64,000 nucleotides of DNA from Symsagittifera roscoffensis (Eukaryota; Xenacoelomorpha; Acoela; Convolutidae), in contig NC_087069.1 of NCBI RefSeq assembly GCF_963678635.1, positions 3,174,166 to 3,238,165 on the forward strand, given 5' to 3'. Numbering within the stretch: the first letter of the stretch is position 1; each line of letters begins with the position of its first letter. A program made the translations under genes and the position numbers. Under the pieces are notes generated by a model. That model saw nothing but the letters and a program-made list of their open reading frames with translations, was not told the DNA's origin and searched no databases. Positions 55,395-64,000 of the stretch are shown here, in pieces.

Positions 55395-57200
55395 ATGGGA
55401 TTCCCAGTGAGTGAGGTCTACGGTCTGCCAATGGATGCGATGTCTTTGGTGGGATCGGTCATGGCGAACTCGAGCGGGAGCCATTACCCATTGCGCATGT
55501 CGACAGTGGAACTGTCTAGTCGGAGAATAATGATTGACATGGCTTTCTCGGTGCCCAAGCGCGTGCGACTACCCGGGCTGAGGTGCTCGACTCATGATTC
55601 GACCGAAATGGTCGAACGATGTCCGTTTTTGACTTTTTGAGTCGAACGATGTCCGTTTTCGACTTTGTTCAACTTTACCAGACATTGTTCGACTTTGTTA
55701 GATTTTGCCCGAAATTGTTCGACTATACTGGATTTGTTCGATTTTGTTCGACTTTGTTCAACTTTGTTCGACTTTATCAGGAATTAGCAGAAGAGTCCTG
55801 AACTACAACGACACTCGGACATCATTGGACTGTTTCTGTCATATCACCTTTCAAAAACTTCAACCTGGGCAGCCACAAAATATAATCAGAAAAACCACAA
55901 AATTGAGCATCCTAGATTCGTGTAGCCCTTTTTAACTCATGATTCGACCCTCTTCGTTTCTATCGACCCTGTTCGACTCATGATTCGACCCTGTTTGACC
56001 CATGATTTGTCTTTGTTCGACTATAGTGTTCGTTTGACCGTCTTAATTTGCGACGAAAATTGGACTCCGTTTGACCGTGTCGGTCGAATCATGAGTCGAA
56101 CACCTCAACCCGTGTAGCAAGAATGTCGTATCAATCACACCAGCTGCTTCGGAGAATGTTGGGAGCGGTGCCAAGACCCAGAGTAGAAGGCTTGAGCGAT
56201 ACCTGGGGAGAGGAACTCTTGAGTTTGGCGAAGGAACAATCTAGTGACTTCGAAAAACAGAGAGCGAGCGGCAAAACACTCAATAATGCCCAAGCTGTGG
56301 ATGAGAATGATTTGACACTCGCGAAAATGAATGAATTCTAACCTCTGCTCGAGGCTTCTGGAGAACGCAGTCTCTGGAGCATTAATGTAACACATGGAGA
56401 CTATCCATGCTACTGTCTAGCACAGACTGTGTGGTATCCGGAGAAGTCAAACCTCTACTTGAGATGGGATGTTGAGGAGATTCGGACGATAGGATTGCCA
56501 GATCAGCAACAAAAAGTCACTTTCTTTGTAGTGAGATCGATGCTGGCATTGCGATGGATTGAAGAGAACATAACAAAGTATCGGGAGTCGAAATAAGCAA
56601 CAGTGGAATCGATACACGCTATTGATTATAGCCGGAGAGTTGAGTTGTTTGAGACTGCCTGCGAAATTTTTGCTGTACCTATGGAAGTGAAACGCATATG
56701 GAGTCGCATACGGTTTTTTATTGGTTCAGAGCGACGTCAATCTCATGGCTCTATGTCTTGACGAAAAGCCACATGAGGAAGCCTCAGAATGAGTATCATC
56801 AGTTCCTGGCCAAAATGGGGCCAGAAGTTTTCAAGAGACCACTGCTCACCCATCGCAACGGAATAGCTACGGGATGGAAAGGGGTTGGTGAGGTGTCTAG
56901 AGATAATGCTAAAGCGTTGGAGTCGATACTGGAGAAAGAACTAGCGAAAAATGTGTATTTGAACTTACATCACTCCTTTCGCCTGAACAGGGAGCCCAAG
57001 TTGAAGAATCTACCAAACCATCCAAGAAGTTTAGAATAGCAGAAGGAATGGATGCGGGCCTATGAACAACTGAAGTATGGGAGGAAATCTGGATGTGTTC
57101 CGATGATGAACAAGAATTGACAAGGCAGATCAGGGTCAGGGTGTCGAGCGCGTCTGGACCCAGTACTTCAAAGACAGAGGGGCGAATTAAGCCGGATATT
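55395..57200 (+). pseudogene. broken gene inside the inverted-arm element
   Basis: Coding-like sequence starts at the ATG at 55,395 (an upstream open start is TTG). It is interrupted by the MITE at 55,570-56,116. It resumes in frame (R-M-S-Y-Q-S-H-Q-L-L-R-R-M-L-G-A-V-P) to a stop at 56,339. The same frame is open again from there (S-L-W-S-I-N-V-T-H-G-D-Y-P, L-Y-L-R-W-D-V-E-E-I-R) to about 56,595. Another open part lies at 56,698-57,039 (V-F-K-R-P-L-L-T-H-R-N-G). Mixed composition, no membrane segments, no catalytic motif that I recognise. Family unknown; it may be the transposase or gag of the surrounding element. Confidence 0.5.
55570..56116. mobile_element. 543-bp MITE with 34-bp TIRs and TA duplication
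   Basis: Terminal inverted repeats at 55,572-55,605 and 56,081-56,114 match at 31 of 34 positions (core TCGACTCATGATTCGACCG; the ends are CCCGGG/CACGGG plus TGAGGTG). They are flanked by TA at 55,570-55,571 and 56,115-56,116, the target used by Tc1/mariner-type transposases. No coding capacity. The interior has many GTTCGACTTTGTTC-like direct repeats (55,660-55,780) and extra copies of the CTCATGATTCGACC motif at 55,936 and 55,978. Removing the insert with one TA rejoins the host frame exactly. Confidence 0.88.
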
Positions 57201-58018
57201 TTTGATTGATCCTTGTGTCTTTATCGCGGAAGTTGGGACTTGAGTGTTAAATCAGATGAAATCTGAGGGCACGGAAAAAAATTTACACTATATCTTGTTA
57301 TAAATCGAAATTTTGCATGGTAATTTTCTGACTGGGTGGAACAAATTTTTTAGAGAAAAATAACGTATAAAGTTGAAATTCAGGGTGCAGTTGATTGATG
57401 TTTTGATTGCTGTCTAGCTGTACTGTGACAATTTTACATAACTGCGAAATTTAGTTTTGTAGATAAAATTGAATATGCTGCAAACATCTGTAAATGACCA
57501 CTGGCACTGTATCTTGAGACACACTCGATATTCTGGAGGCTCATTGACATAACGATCACGCGCGATGAGAATATCGATCTTAAGTCCCGGGTGTATATGG
57601 CAGTCGGTCTTTTCACCTTTTTGACCTTAATTTGGAAGATTGACCTTGATTTCGGGGAGAAAAGCATTAAAAACATACGCTAGAGTGAAACTGCTATTCG
57701 TCACTTCACAGAAAACCATCAATTCGACTAGTAGAGCTGTCTTGTTCCCGACAAAAACATCGAGAATTCAGATGGGAGTGCAATCGCTGGGCGAGAGAAA
57801 ATCGTGTGTAGGAAGGCAGACAAGTGAAGCTGCCCAAGAGTTGAAAAGACTAAATTACTTGAGTTAGAACTTATAATTACGAAGAACTTCTAGAGTTGCT
57901 TTACTTATCTTTACTTATATTGCTTACCTAATTTTAATGTCTCGTCTCTATGTGAGTACTTAATTTAATTTTTTGAGTGTAATTTATGTGATTCTGTTGA
58001 GATATGGCAAGTTTTACC

Positions 58019-58041
58019 TTGATCCATCCGAAATGGATCAA
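58019..58041. repeat. perfect 9-bp inverted repeat
   Basis: TTGATCCAT and ATGGATCAA are separated by five bases in the right arm. The left arm keeps only a decayed version (TTGATCATTTTTAGATGGATCAA). It may be a protein-binding site of the element. Confidence 0.7.
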
Positions 58042-58248
58042 AGATCCACTGTCTAATAAAAACCAATGGTATACTAGAGCTTCCAAACCTGTTTTTAATG
58101 GCGTTTGCGCGTTTTTATATTTAGAGTTCTATCCATGGGGACTTTCTTATATTTAGATTGGGGGTATTTGGGCAGTGGCCTTTAAGCAGTGACACGATTT
58201 TGTGGTCTCGTGTCTTACGCGAACCGAATGGGCTCCGACCTAATGAGG

Positions 58249-58256
58249 TATAAAAG
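58249..58256 (+). promoter_or_regulatory. TATA box in the right arm
   Basis: TATAAAAG in GAGGTATAAAAGCGC is a strong match to the eukaryotic core promoter. It lies about 90 bp before the outer end of the arm and points outward, as expected in an LTR. The left arm has lost it. Confidence 0.5.
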
Positions 58257-58349
58257 CGCAAGAGATAGTGTCCCTGAACGTTGAGCCAATGGTTATAGCG
58301 CATATTTTATTTACTCTCATATGTGAAATAAGTAGACGACTGTTACAGA

Positions 58350-59130
58350 TTAACACGCGGGATGAGTTCAGGAGTAGGGAGCTCACACTTAGATCTTAGT
58401 CCAAAAATATTGAAAAAATCAGTCGAAAAAATTGTAAAATCAAAACGTTAGCATAGGAAAACGCTAAGTAAGATTAAACGCAGGGAAAAGTAACGATTGC
58501 AAAAATTATACGTAACAATGCTTAAACTTGATTGGTGGAAAGTTTTTTTTTAGAACCACTCAAGGGTCTTTTGTGATGTTTTAACGTCTGAAAATCATTT
58601 CATATGATTTTTATTAACCTGACAATGGACATAAATCCAAACAAGCTCAAAATTTTTCTTTCCATGGCAGAAAAGGGTAAAAGATGTAAGGCTCTATTTT
58701 GACGGTAGCCACTGGTTTTAGGATCTAGCTTTACTTTCCGTCGTTAATTATTACCGGGCTTTTGATACAAAAAACTCTTCCATTGTCTGTAGTATTTTGT
58801 TCTTTAGGGTATATTAACTATGAATTCCACTATGGTATTTATTGTACTTCCTAAAATGAGAACAAAAATCTTTCACTACTACCGTTTCTCACACTCGATG
58901 TTTACTTTTATCAGCAACATATTACTGAATTTTTTTGCAAAACCATTTTTCGGAGCTCCAATTATGGGGAGCAATTAACAAGAATATAATATTCTCGCAA
59001 ACACTCTAGCATATGAAACAAATAAACTCAGACATAAGATGTTTTATTTGCTTCACCTTGAAGCTAAAACAGTTTCGAGCAAGAGAAAAATCGTGCAGAA
59101 ATAATTCTATTTCAATTAGTTTTACTAGGG
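58350..59130. other. no feature recognised
   Basis: AT-rich sequence without open frames of note or known motifs, between the inverted-arm element and the non-LTR retrotransposon tail. Confidence 0.5.
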
Positions 59131-60553
59131 CTTGAGCTTGAACACTGAGAAGTGCGAACTATTTTTTCGGGACCGACTACGAGTACACAGTATAATTCAA
59201 TCTGAACAAAATATCAAAAAATATGCCCCAACTTTAAAACAAAAACAAAAGAAGAACTCCTCATTTTAGGATCTCAATCGGCGAACTTTGCCGAGAAGAA
59301 TTGCTCGACAAAAAAAATCAAGAGCTTGAAAAAATCTCGAACGTCATTGACAAACTGGACGCCCATTGTGGTTTTTGCTTCCTGAAAAACTGCTTTAGCA
59401 TGCCAAATTTCCGATATTTTTGCGTGCGAGCCCTTGTTTTTTTGCAAAGTGATTTTTTGGAACGCTACGACAAATTACTGAGAATTTCATTATGCAAGAT
59501 CACTAACGGGAAAATGGATGATAACAAGTATTTACAAGCAGTTCTCCCTGCAGCCAAAGGTGGCTTGAGCGTTTTTTTTTACCGCTCGTCCACTGGCTTT
59601 AACAACTTTCTTAGAATCAGCAGTAGGAGCGGAAAATGCCTCTAGTAAAATTTTTGATTTTTTCATTTGGAGCATGTGGATGGAACCTATGTTGATGCGC
59701 TTAAACGGTGGTTTGAACTTGGAAAAATTGAATTAACTCCGGAAAACGAAATCCAAAAAAAAACAGACAGAGCCAAAATTTAACAGCGAAAAGGCAGACT
59801 TGATTTTACGACTCAAATCAACGGACATAAAAAGATCCAACCCGTTCCAAGATAGATTTGACATCAATTGTTGAACGTCATCCCTTGCAAAAAATTAAGG
59901 TTGAAAGTTGCAAACCAAAATCACAGAATGGCGATAGGACTTCGCTTAGGCTCAAAAGTATGCGAACGACATAAATGCGAGTGCGGAAAAGACGCGCGGA
60001 AGATGCTTGTTATGGTCTTTCTTGTCTGAACAGTGCACGGAGATTATCCAGGCTTTCAAACCTGAATGCCCCTATTAAGCAGAGTTTATCTTCATCTCAC
60101 CTTCCGTCTGTTCTAGAACCACGACTTCTCTACAGGACCGATCAGAGGCATCCAAACGTTGGTTTGACGCTCATCCCATAGGCAGCTCTTGTGGGATGTA
60201 ACAGTTGTAGACACCTTAGCTTCTAGTGGGATATTTGCCGATTCGGTTTGTAACCCGGTTACGGCTGCAGCTGAAGCCGAAGAGCAAATAATGACAATTA
60301 CAAAGACTTAGTAGATGATGGGTACCTTTTTCAACCGCTAGCTTATGAGTTGCATGGCGCGGCCGGCCCCAGCACAGAATTTTCGAGCAATCTTTGTAAG
60401 AACCTAAGCATGTGCACTGAAGAACTCAGAGCAGGCAGCTTTTTAAAACCGAGAACATCCCTGGCAATACAGATTGCGAACGCCGCTTGCGTACGCGGAA
60501 CATTAAATGACAAAATAACTTCGACAAAATTTTTTATTTGTAACCATAATTGA
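59130..60553 (+). pseudogene. non-LTR retrotransposon tail (post-RT domains)
   Basis: Coding remnants on one strand across several frames. T-E-K-C-E-L-F-F (about 59,145) is the end of the RT palm or thumb. 59,301-59,645 gives I-D-K-L-D-A-H-C-G-F, then F-L-E-R-Y-D-K-L-L and L-P-A-A-K-G-G-L-S, a pattern typical of the region after RT. About 59,930-60,180 gives G-L-R-L-G-S-K-V-C-E-R-H-K-C-E-C-G (Cys/His-rich) and L-S-C-L-N-S-A-R-R. About 60,190-60,310 gives W-D-V-T-V-V-D-T-L-A. 60,350-60,553 is the end. The W-D-V-T-V-V block belongs to a C-terminal nuclease-like domain frequent in such elements. The 5' RT is absent (truncated). Confidence 0.7.
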
Positions 60554-60631
60554 AGAAGTTTTTGCAAAAATTAAATTTCAAACGTTTTCGCAACTATGTG
60601 CATCGTCAGGATTTTTACAATTAACTAATCT
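60549..60631. repeat. direct repeat, left copy (PLE flank)
   Basis: Matches 63,079-63,176: both start ATTGAAGAAGTTTTTGC, share AAACGTTTTCGCAACTAT and CATCGTCAGGATTTTTA, and end near ACTAATCT. The right copy has an extra 12 bp or so. They bracket the minus-strand Penelope-like remnant and fit the short terminal repeats of that class. Confidence 0.85.
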
Positions 60632-60775
60632 AAATGACAACAAAACATCAATTTACAAATGTTATTTACAATAAATCACATATAATTTGGTTCTAAACCA
60701 TCATGATAAAAAAATAGCCAATCACAATTGACCTCTAAAGTTCTATTAAGATTAAAAAATTTTCAACATGTAAAA

Positions 60776-61990
60776 TTAATTAAACAATTTAAAATTAATT
60801 TGTCTGGTAGTTTCTGAGTCATAGTTCAAGCCCGGTTTCTGTTTCCTGATATGTATTGCCTCTAGTGTTAGCAATTTTGTTTGGTTGTTTGAGCTATCTA
60901 AAATATTCCATGTATGATCTGCGCTATTTCCCTCAAGGTTGCATTGCTGAAGATGGAGACCTACCGGTGAGTCTGCTTTCTTATCTTCCTCAATTCTAGT
61001 GGTCAAATGACGAACAATTTGTCCGACAAAGGTGGAAGTGCATCCACTACATGACAGTTTATAAACCACTTTTGACTTGAGGTCATTAGAAAATGCTGAC
61101 TTCAGTGATGGTAAACATGATTCTAGTTTTCTTGTGGTGAAAACCACTTGAACGTTAGTTATTTTTCGTAAACTGTTAGCAAAATATGGCTCTGGTTACC
61201 TCTATATTGCACCATCAGCATTGGGGGCTTCACATCCTTTGGTGATTGAACTGACAAACACCTCTCACTATCCAGGGGCTTGCCCTTACCCTCGATGATC
61301 TTGCACAAGGCGTCTGAAGCCACCTTTGCGGACCAATTTTCAGGGCACTGATTTGTCAGCCATTGCGCCCTATTAGTTTCCATAGCCTTATCAAACTGCT
61401 CCCAGCTAGATGTACTCCTAAAAACCTTGTGTACAGTGCCTTGGATAACACTACGCTTATACTGAGTTGGGGCGCAGGGACTATTCTATAGTTCAGTATA
61501 GTCCCTGTATCTGTCGGCTTTGTCTCTTGGGGTTTGCCTTACGTTTTTTGCATATGCCTGTACCGCGGCTTCTATTTCACATAACATTTCACCGGATGTT
61601 TTTTGACTTTTCAATTGTGAGAGGAAATATCCGCCAAAAAATGTGTTTCATTAAATTTGTCTCCAATGGGATGCTTCGGGCCCATTGATAGCACTTCAAA
61701 TACCCATTCAGGCAGTTCAATGTTATCAAGTACCCTAACTGATCGCTCATTTCTCCCCCCAAGAGGTTTATCTTGTCTCTCGGACAGTTTTTTTCAACTT
61801 TTTTCTATGGTTTTCTTATGTTGTCTTTAAGCTTGCCTCAACTTGACGCCTCACGTAGCGGAAAATGGATACCAACCATTGTTCGTCAATTTCTTTTTGC
61901 ACCAGTGATCTTACTTTCATTAGCATCTCTCGTACCTTTTCCTATCCTCATTTGCCCTAGAAGTTTCAATCCTTAGTAGTTTCAATTGAA
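60776..61990 (-). pseudogene. Penelope-like element, RT core deleted, GIY-YIG endonuclease kept
   Basis: 60,776-61,147 (123 codons) carries a PLE GIY-YIG endonuclease: V-V-Y-K-L-S-C-S-G-C (residues 27-36, with the Cys pair special to PLEs), F-V-G-Q-I-V-R-H-L, T-R-I-E-E-D and L-T-L-E-A-I-H-I. Just upstream, M-V-Q-Y-R-G-N-Q-S ends 61,159-61,383, whose start (W-L-T-N-Q-C-P-E-N-W) belongs to the segment after RT. 61,560-61,790 shows L-S-E-R-Q-D-K-P-L and S-M-G-P-K-H-P-I-G-D-K-F-N-E-T-H-F-L, the N-terminal region. Between these parts the whole RT palm is missing, so this is a non-autonomous deletion derivative with frameshifts. Confidence 0.8.
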
Positions 61991-62271
61991 AATTATGCAC
62001 AGCTTGGTCCGAAAAATCCGTTTTCGGTGACCCTAAAATTCAAAAAGTCCGTTATTAGATCGTTTTTCAGACAATTTCTCAGAAACTTCAGTCTATGTAC
62101 AGATACTTGAACTTTTTTAAAGAGTTTTAATTAGCCTAACTCAATTTTCCAAGTTAGTTTTTCTAAAAATTTGCCTGAGCCAAACAGCAGGCAAAAATAT
62201 TGTAGTCATTGTTTTGCAGTACACGAGTAATGAAACTCACAAGGCACAAAGCAAAACAAATCACACTCTTT

Positions 62272-62712
62272 TCACCCCTGTCTTTGAGACGCAGACACTT
62301 CCTCTGCCTTCAGCTTCTGCTCACGTTTTGCTTTCGCCTTCCTCCTTGTCTGTGATGGTCTCTGTTGTTCGCCCCTGATATTGCCAATCAGCTCTGAAAG
62401 CCTTTCTTTGTGTGCCACTACCAATCGCAGTGATTTCAGCTCCAATTCAGCACTGTGGTGCAGTTTCAAACATTCCTTGAGCTGCTCCGAGTCGTTTTGC
62501 TTGCTCTTGGAGGGTAGCCGTTTTGTAGCTACTGTGCCGAAAAGATGACTACACAAGTCGGGCGTTCCTTCCCTTCTGCAATAAATGATCGCCAAAATCT
62601 GCTGCTTCTGCGACTTCAAACAGTTTGTCAGCTCCTCGACACCGTCTGGGCGATAGTTGTTTGTTCTGTGGCTGCTAATGGTGTTGTTCGCCACGTCGTG
62701 CCACACAACCAC
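62272..62712 (-). CDS. hypothetical protein upstream of the PLE remnant
   Basis: 146 codons on the same strand as the PLE and inside its flanking repeats. The N-terminus reads V-V-W-H-D-V-A-N-N-T-I, then Y-C-R-R-E-G-T-P-D-L; the C-terminal half is Lys/Arg/Gln-rich and helical (K-A-K-R-E-Q-K-L-K-A-E-E). The first half may be the end of an SGNH-like or nuclease-like domain, but no motif is decisive. It could be an additional PLE reading frame or a separate insert. It lacks in-frame stops, which is rare in this window. No start context or promoter supports expression. Confidence 0.4.
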   Translation of the reverse strand: MVVWHDVANNTISSHRTNNYRPDGVEELTNCLKSQKQQILAIIYCRREGTPDLCSHLFGTVATKRLPSKSKQNDSEQLKECLKLHHSAELELKSLRLVVAHKERLSELIGNIRGEQQRPSQTRRKAKAKREQKLKAEEVSASQRQG

Positions 62713-63078
62713 TTTTTTCTCCTTCAGTGGACTGTCTTCCAGTAATCGTAGGAGGTTCTTTCCTTAGTTTAGCAAGTTGTTATTAAGTGATAGGCCAGGA
62801 ATTGCTGTAAGAAGGCTCTCGTATTGCTTTTTCTCACAGGACAGGTGTTAAGGGTGTTGATGCTGTGGAACAGTGAGCTAGCTACTACAATATGAAACAT
62901 TTAGGTAACTCAAATAAAAATTGGCCATATTTTACGTATCGATGAAAAAAAAAACGCCAACAAAATTTCCAAAAACATTGATGAAAATCATTAAAAATTT
63001 TATACTGGCCCTTTACTTGGAAAACAATTGGAATTTTCAGCTCTTCGCTGTTTAGTTTATCACAAATTTACAAGTAAA
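62713..63078. other. non-coding interval
   Basis: AT-rich, with no frame or motif recognised, inside the bracket formed by the two direct repeats. Confidence 0.45.
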
Positions 63079-63176
63079 ATTGAAGAAGTTTTTGCTAAAA
63101 ATTAAATTTCAAACGTTTTCGCAACTATATATCAGGTTGTATATCATCGTCAGGATTTTTAGAATAAACTAATCTT
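63079..63176. repeat. direct repeat, right copy (PLE flank)
   Basis: Second copy of 60,549-60,631, with an insertion after GCAACTAT that adds ATCAGGTTGTATAT. See the left copy for shared blocks. Confidence 0.85.
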
Positions 63177-63358
63177 TTTTTTCCAAACTGTAAATTAAAT
63201 TTTTTTAGTTGAGAGTTTCATAATCAATATGTGCTTCAAATAACATAATATTTGTCGAAAACAATTCATCGATTTAGTAACCTAATTGCAAACACAAGAA
63301 ACACCTTCTAAATTGTTGAGAGCTCGTCTAGTAGTTTCTGAACATTTTTTGTTCAAAG

Positions 63359-63530
63359 GGATACTGGGTGTCCTGATTGGCAAACTGTTTTTATTCTTTT
63401 TGTGACTTGGGCTTAAAATACATTTTTTTGGACCGGATACAGAGTATCCTGGTACGCTTGATATATCTACCTTCTACTTCTTAGCAGTTTTTGTTCAATT
63501 GACATTACTTTTACCGGATACCGGGTATCC
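63359..63530. repeat. three spaced dyads GGATAC-N3-GTATCC
   Basis: A 15-bp dyad occurs at 63,435-63,449 and 63,516-63,530 (GGATAC, three bases, GTATCC, followed by TGG). A weaker copy lies at 63,359-63,373 (GGATACTGGGTGTCC). Spacing is 76 and 81 bp. Function unknown; possibly the remains of a tandem repeat about 78 bp long. Confidence 0.8.
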
Positions 63531-63569
63531 TGGTTTGTTGCTGAAGTCTAACATATCCTTGTAGTTTTA

Positions 63570-63965
63570 TCAGAAGGAGCAATTTGTGTTTGTTATCCTC
63601 CATACTTCCCATGACACAAATGTTTGCAAGTTGATTTTCCATGGCGTCGATGATTTTGAATATGCATAACGAATAACCGAAATAACATACTTAATCCTTG
63701 CAATGTTGGTTGATACAAAAACTTCACGCCAATTGTTAATCTGTAATATGTTTCTTGAAGGTTGTAGCAAGGGACAACTGAAAAATAGGTGCTCGAATGT
63801 TTCGCATTCTGAATTACAATAGAAACATTCGGGGGCATTCTCAAGAAATAAAAACCAGCGCTTTTCTCGATCTTTAAAAACAACGTACGCAAATTTATAA
63901 AGAAAATTTTTTTCCAATACATCAAGCATTGAACTTTTCCAAACTTTGCCTGTAAATTTAATCAA
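63570..63965 (-). pseudogene. non-LTR retrotransposon C-terminus with zinc-binding motif
   Basis: 131 codons with E-C-F-Y-C-N-S-E-C-E-T-F-E-H-L-F-F-S-C-P: Cys at residues 47 and 50, His 59, Cys 64. This is the zf-RVT type motif at the end of ORF2 proteins of L1-like elements. F-L-Y-K-F-A-Y-V-V-F before it and W-E-V-W-R-I-T-N at the end fit the same region. The rest of the protein would lie beyond the right edge of the window. A shorter frame at 63,593-63,925 is a shadow. Confidence 0.75.
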
Positions 63966-64000
63966 TTCTTCTTCTGAACAGAGGTAACGGTTTGCAGCAA

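Larger units (their letters stand above)
54424..58349. mobile_element. 3.9-kb element with two long inverted arms and a broken gene
   Basis: The left (54,424-55,110) and right (57,680-58,349) segments are inverted, diverged copies of each other over about 0.67 kb. Shared blocks, in order from outside inward on the left, are TGTAACAGT, TATTGGCTCAA, GTCGGAGCC, GCTTAAAGGCCACT, GATGGATCAA, GTACTCACATA, AAAGCAACTCTAGAA, TTGGGCAGC and GAACAAGACAGCTCTACT. The interior carries one broken gene. It could be a DNA transposon with long terminal inverted repeats. Alternatively it could be two LTRs in inverted orientation: each arm begins TGCT(G/A)TTCG inside and ends CTGTTACA outside, i.e. TG...CA. No target-site duplication was seen. 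Confidence 0.7.
57680..58349 (+). repeat. right inverted arm
   Basis: Inverted copy of the left arm, read on the plus strand from TGCTATTCG to ACTGTTACA. It carries a consensus TATA box at 58,249-58,256 and a perfect 9-bp dyad at 58,019-58,041. If it is an LTR, it lies in the right orientation to be the 3' LTR of the plus-strand gene to its left. Confidence 0.75.

Overview
The window is eukaryotic repeat-rich DNA, most likely from an invertebrate animal. It holds decayed mobile elements, one 17.6 kb satellite array, and no intact host gene that I can support. I see no operons, bacterial-type genes, rRNA, convincing tRNA or CRISPR array. The Penelope-like, non-LTR and Ty3-type remnants are of kinds I associate with cnidarian, nematode and other invertebrate genomes; no single lineage can be fixed from the sequence. 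Almost every coding remnant carries stops or frameshifts, as expected for a heterochromatin-like region.

1-19.4 kb (very AT-rich, + strand). Two copies of one Ty3/gypsy-type family lie head to tail. Copy A (1-2550) runs from the end of gag to the reverse transcriptase and is cut off. Copy B (about 2.55-18 kb) can be followed through gag, an Arg/Ser/Asn-rich gag tail, protease (D-S-G), RT (YLDD), RNase H, integrase, an env-like third gene and a further unidentified reading frame.

19.4-34.1 kb (clearly more GC-rich, - strand). A second, unrelated Ty3-type element of about 14.6 kb is read from high to low coordinates. Its order is gag with CCHC knuckle, RT, RNase H, integrase, an acidic tail, a macro-domain-like protein (ADP-ribose binding fold), then about 6 kb of extra coding sequence. 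That extra part has a heptad coiled coil, an SGNH-hydrolase-like domain (GDS and GAND blocks) and several conserved-looking domains I cannot name. This accessory cargo is the most unusual content of the window. Catalytic sites are broken in RT, RNase H and integrase.

34.6-52.2 kb. A satellite array is built from 21-bp monomers arranged as 63-bp (3-mer) and 84-bp (4-mer) units, with higher-order periods of about 461 and 840 bp. Because 21 is a multiple of three, long open frames arise automatically. The right array edge plus its flank has been tandemly duplicated (620 bp x 2, to 53.18 kb).

54.4-58.35 kb. Two inverted arms of about 0.67 kb enclose a broken gene. That gene was split by a 543-bp TA-flanked MITE whose removal restores the reading frame.

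59.1-64 kb. A non-LTR retrotransposon tail lies on the + strand. Then comes a Penelope-like element on the - strand, internally deleted for its RT core but keeping its GIY-YIG endonuclease and flanked by short direct repeats. The window ends in another non-LTR zinc-binding tail on the - strand.
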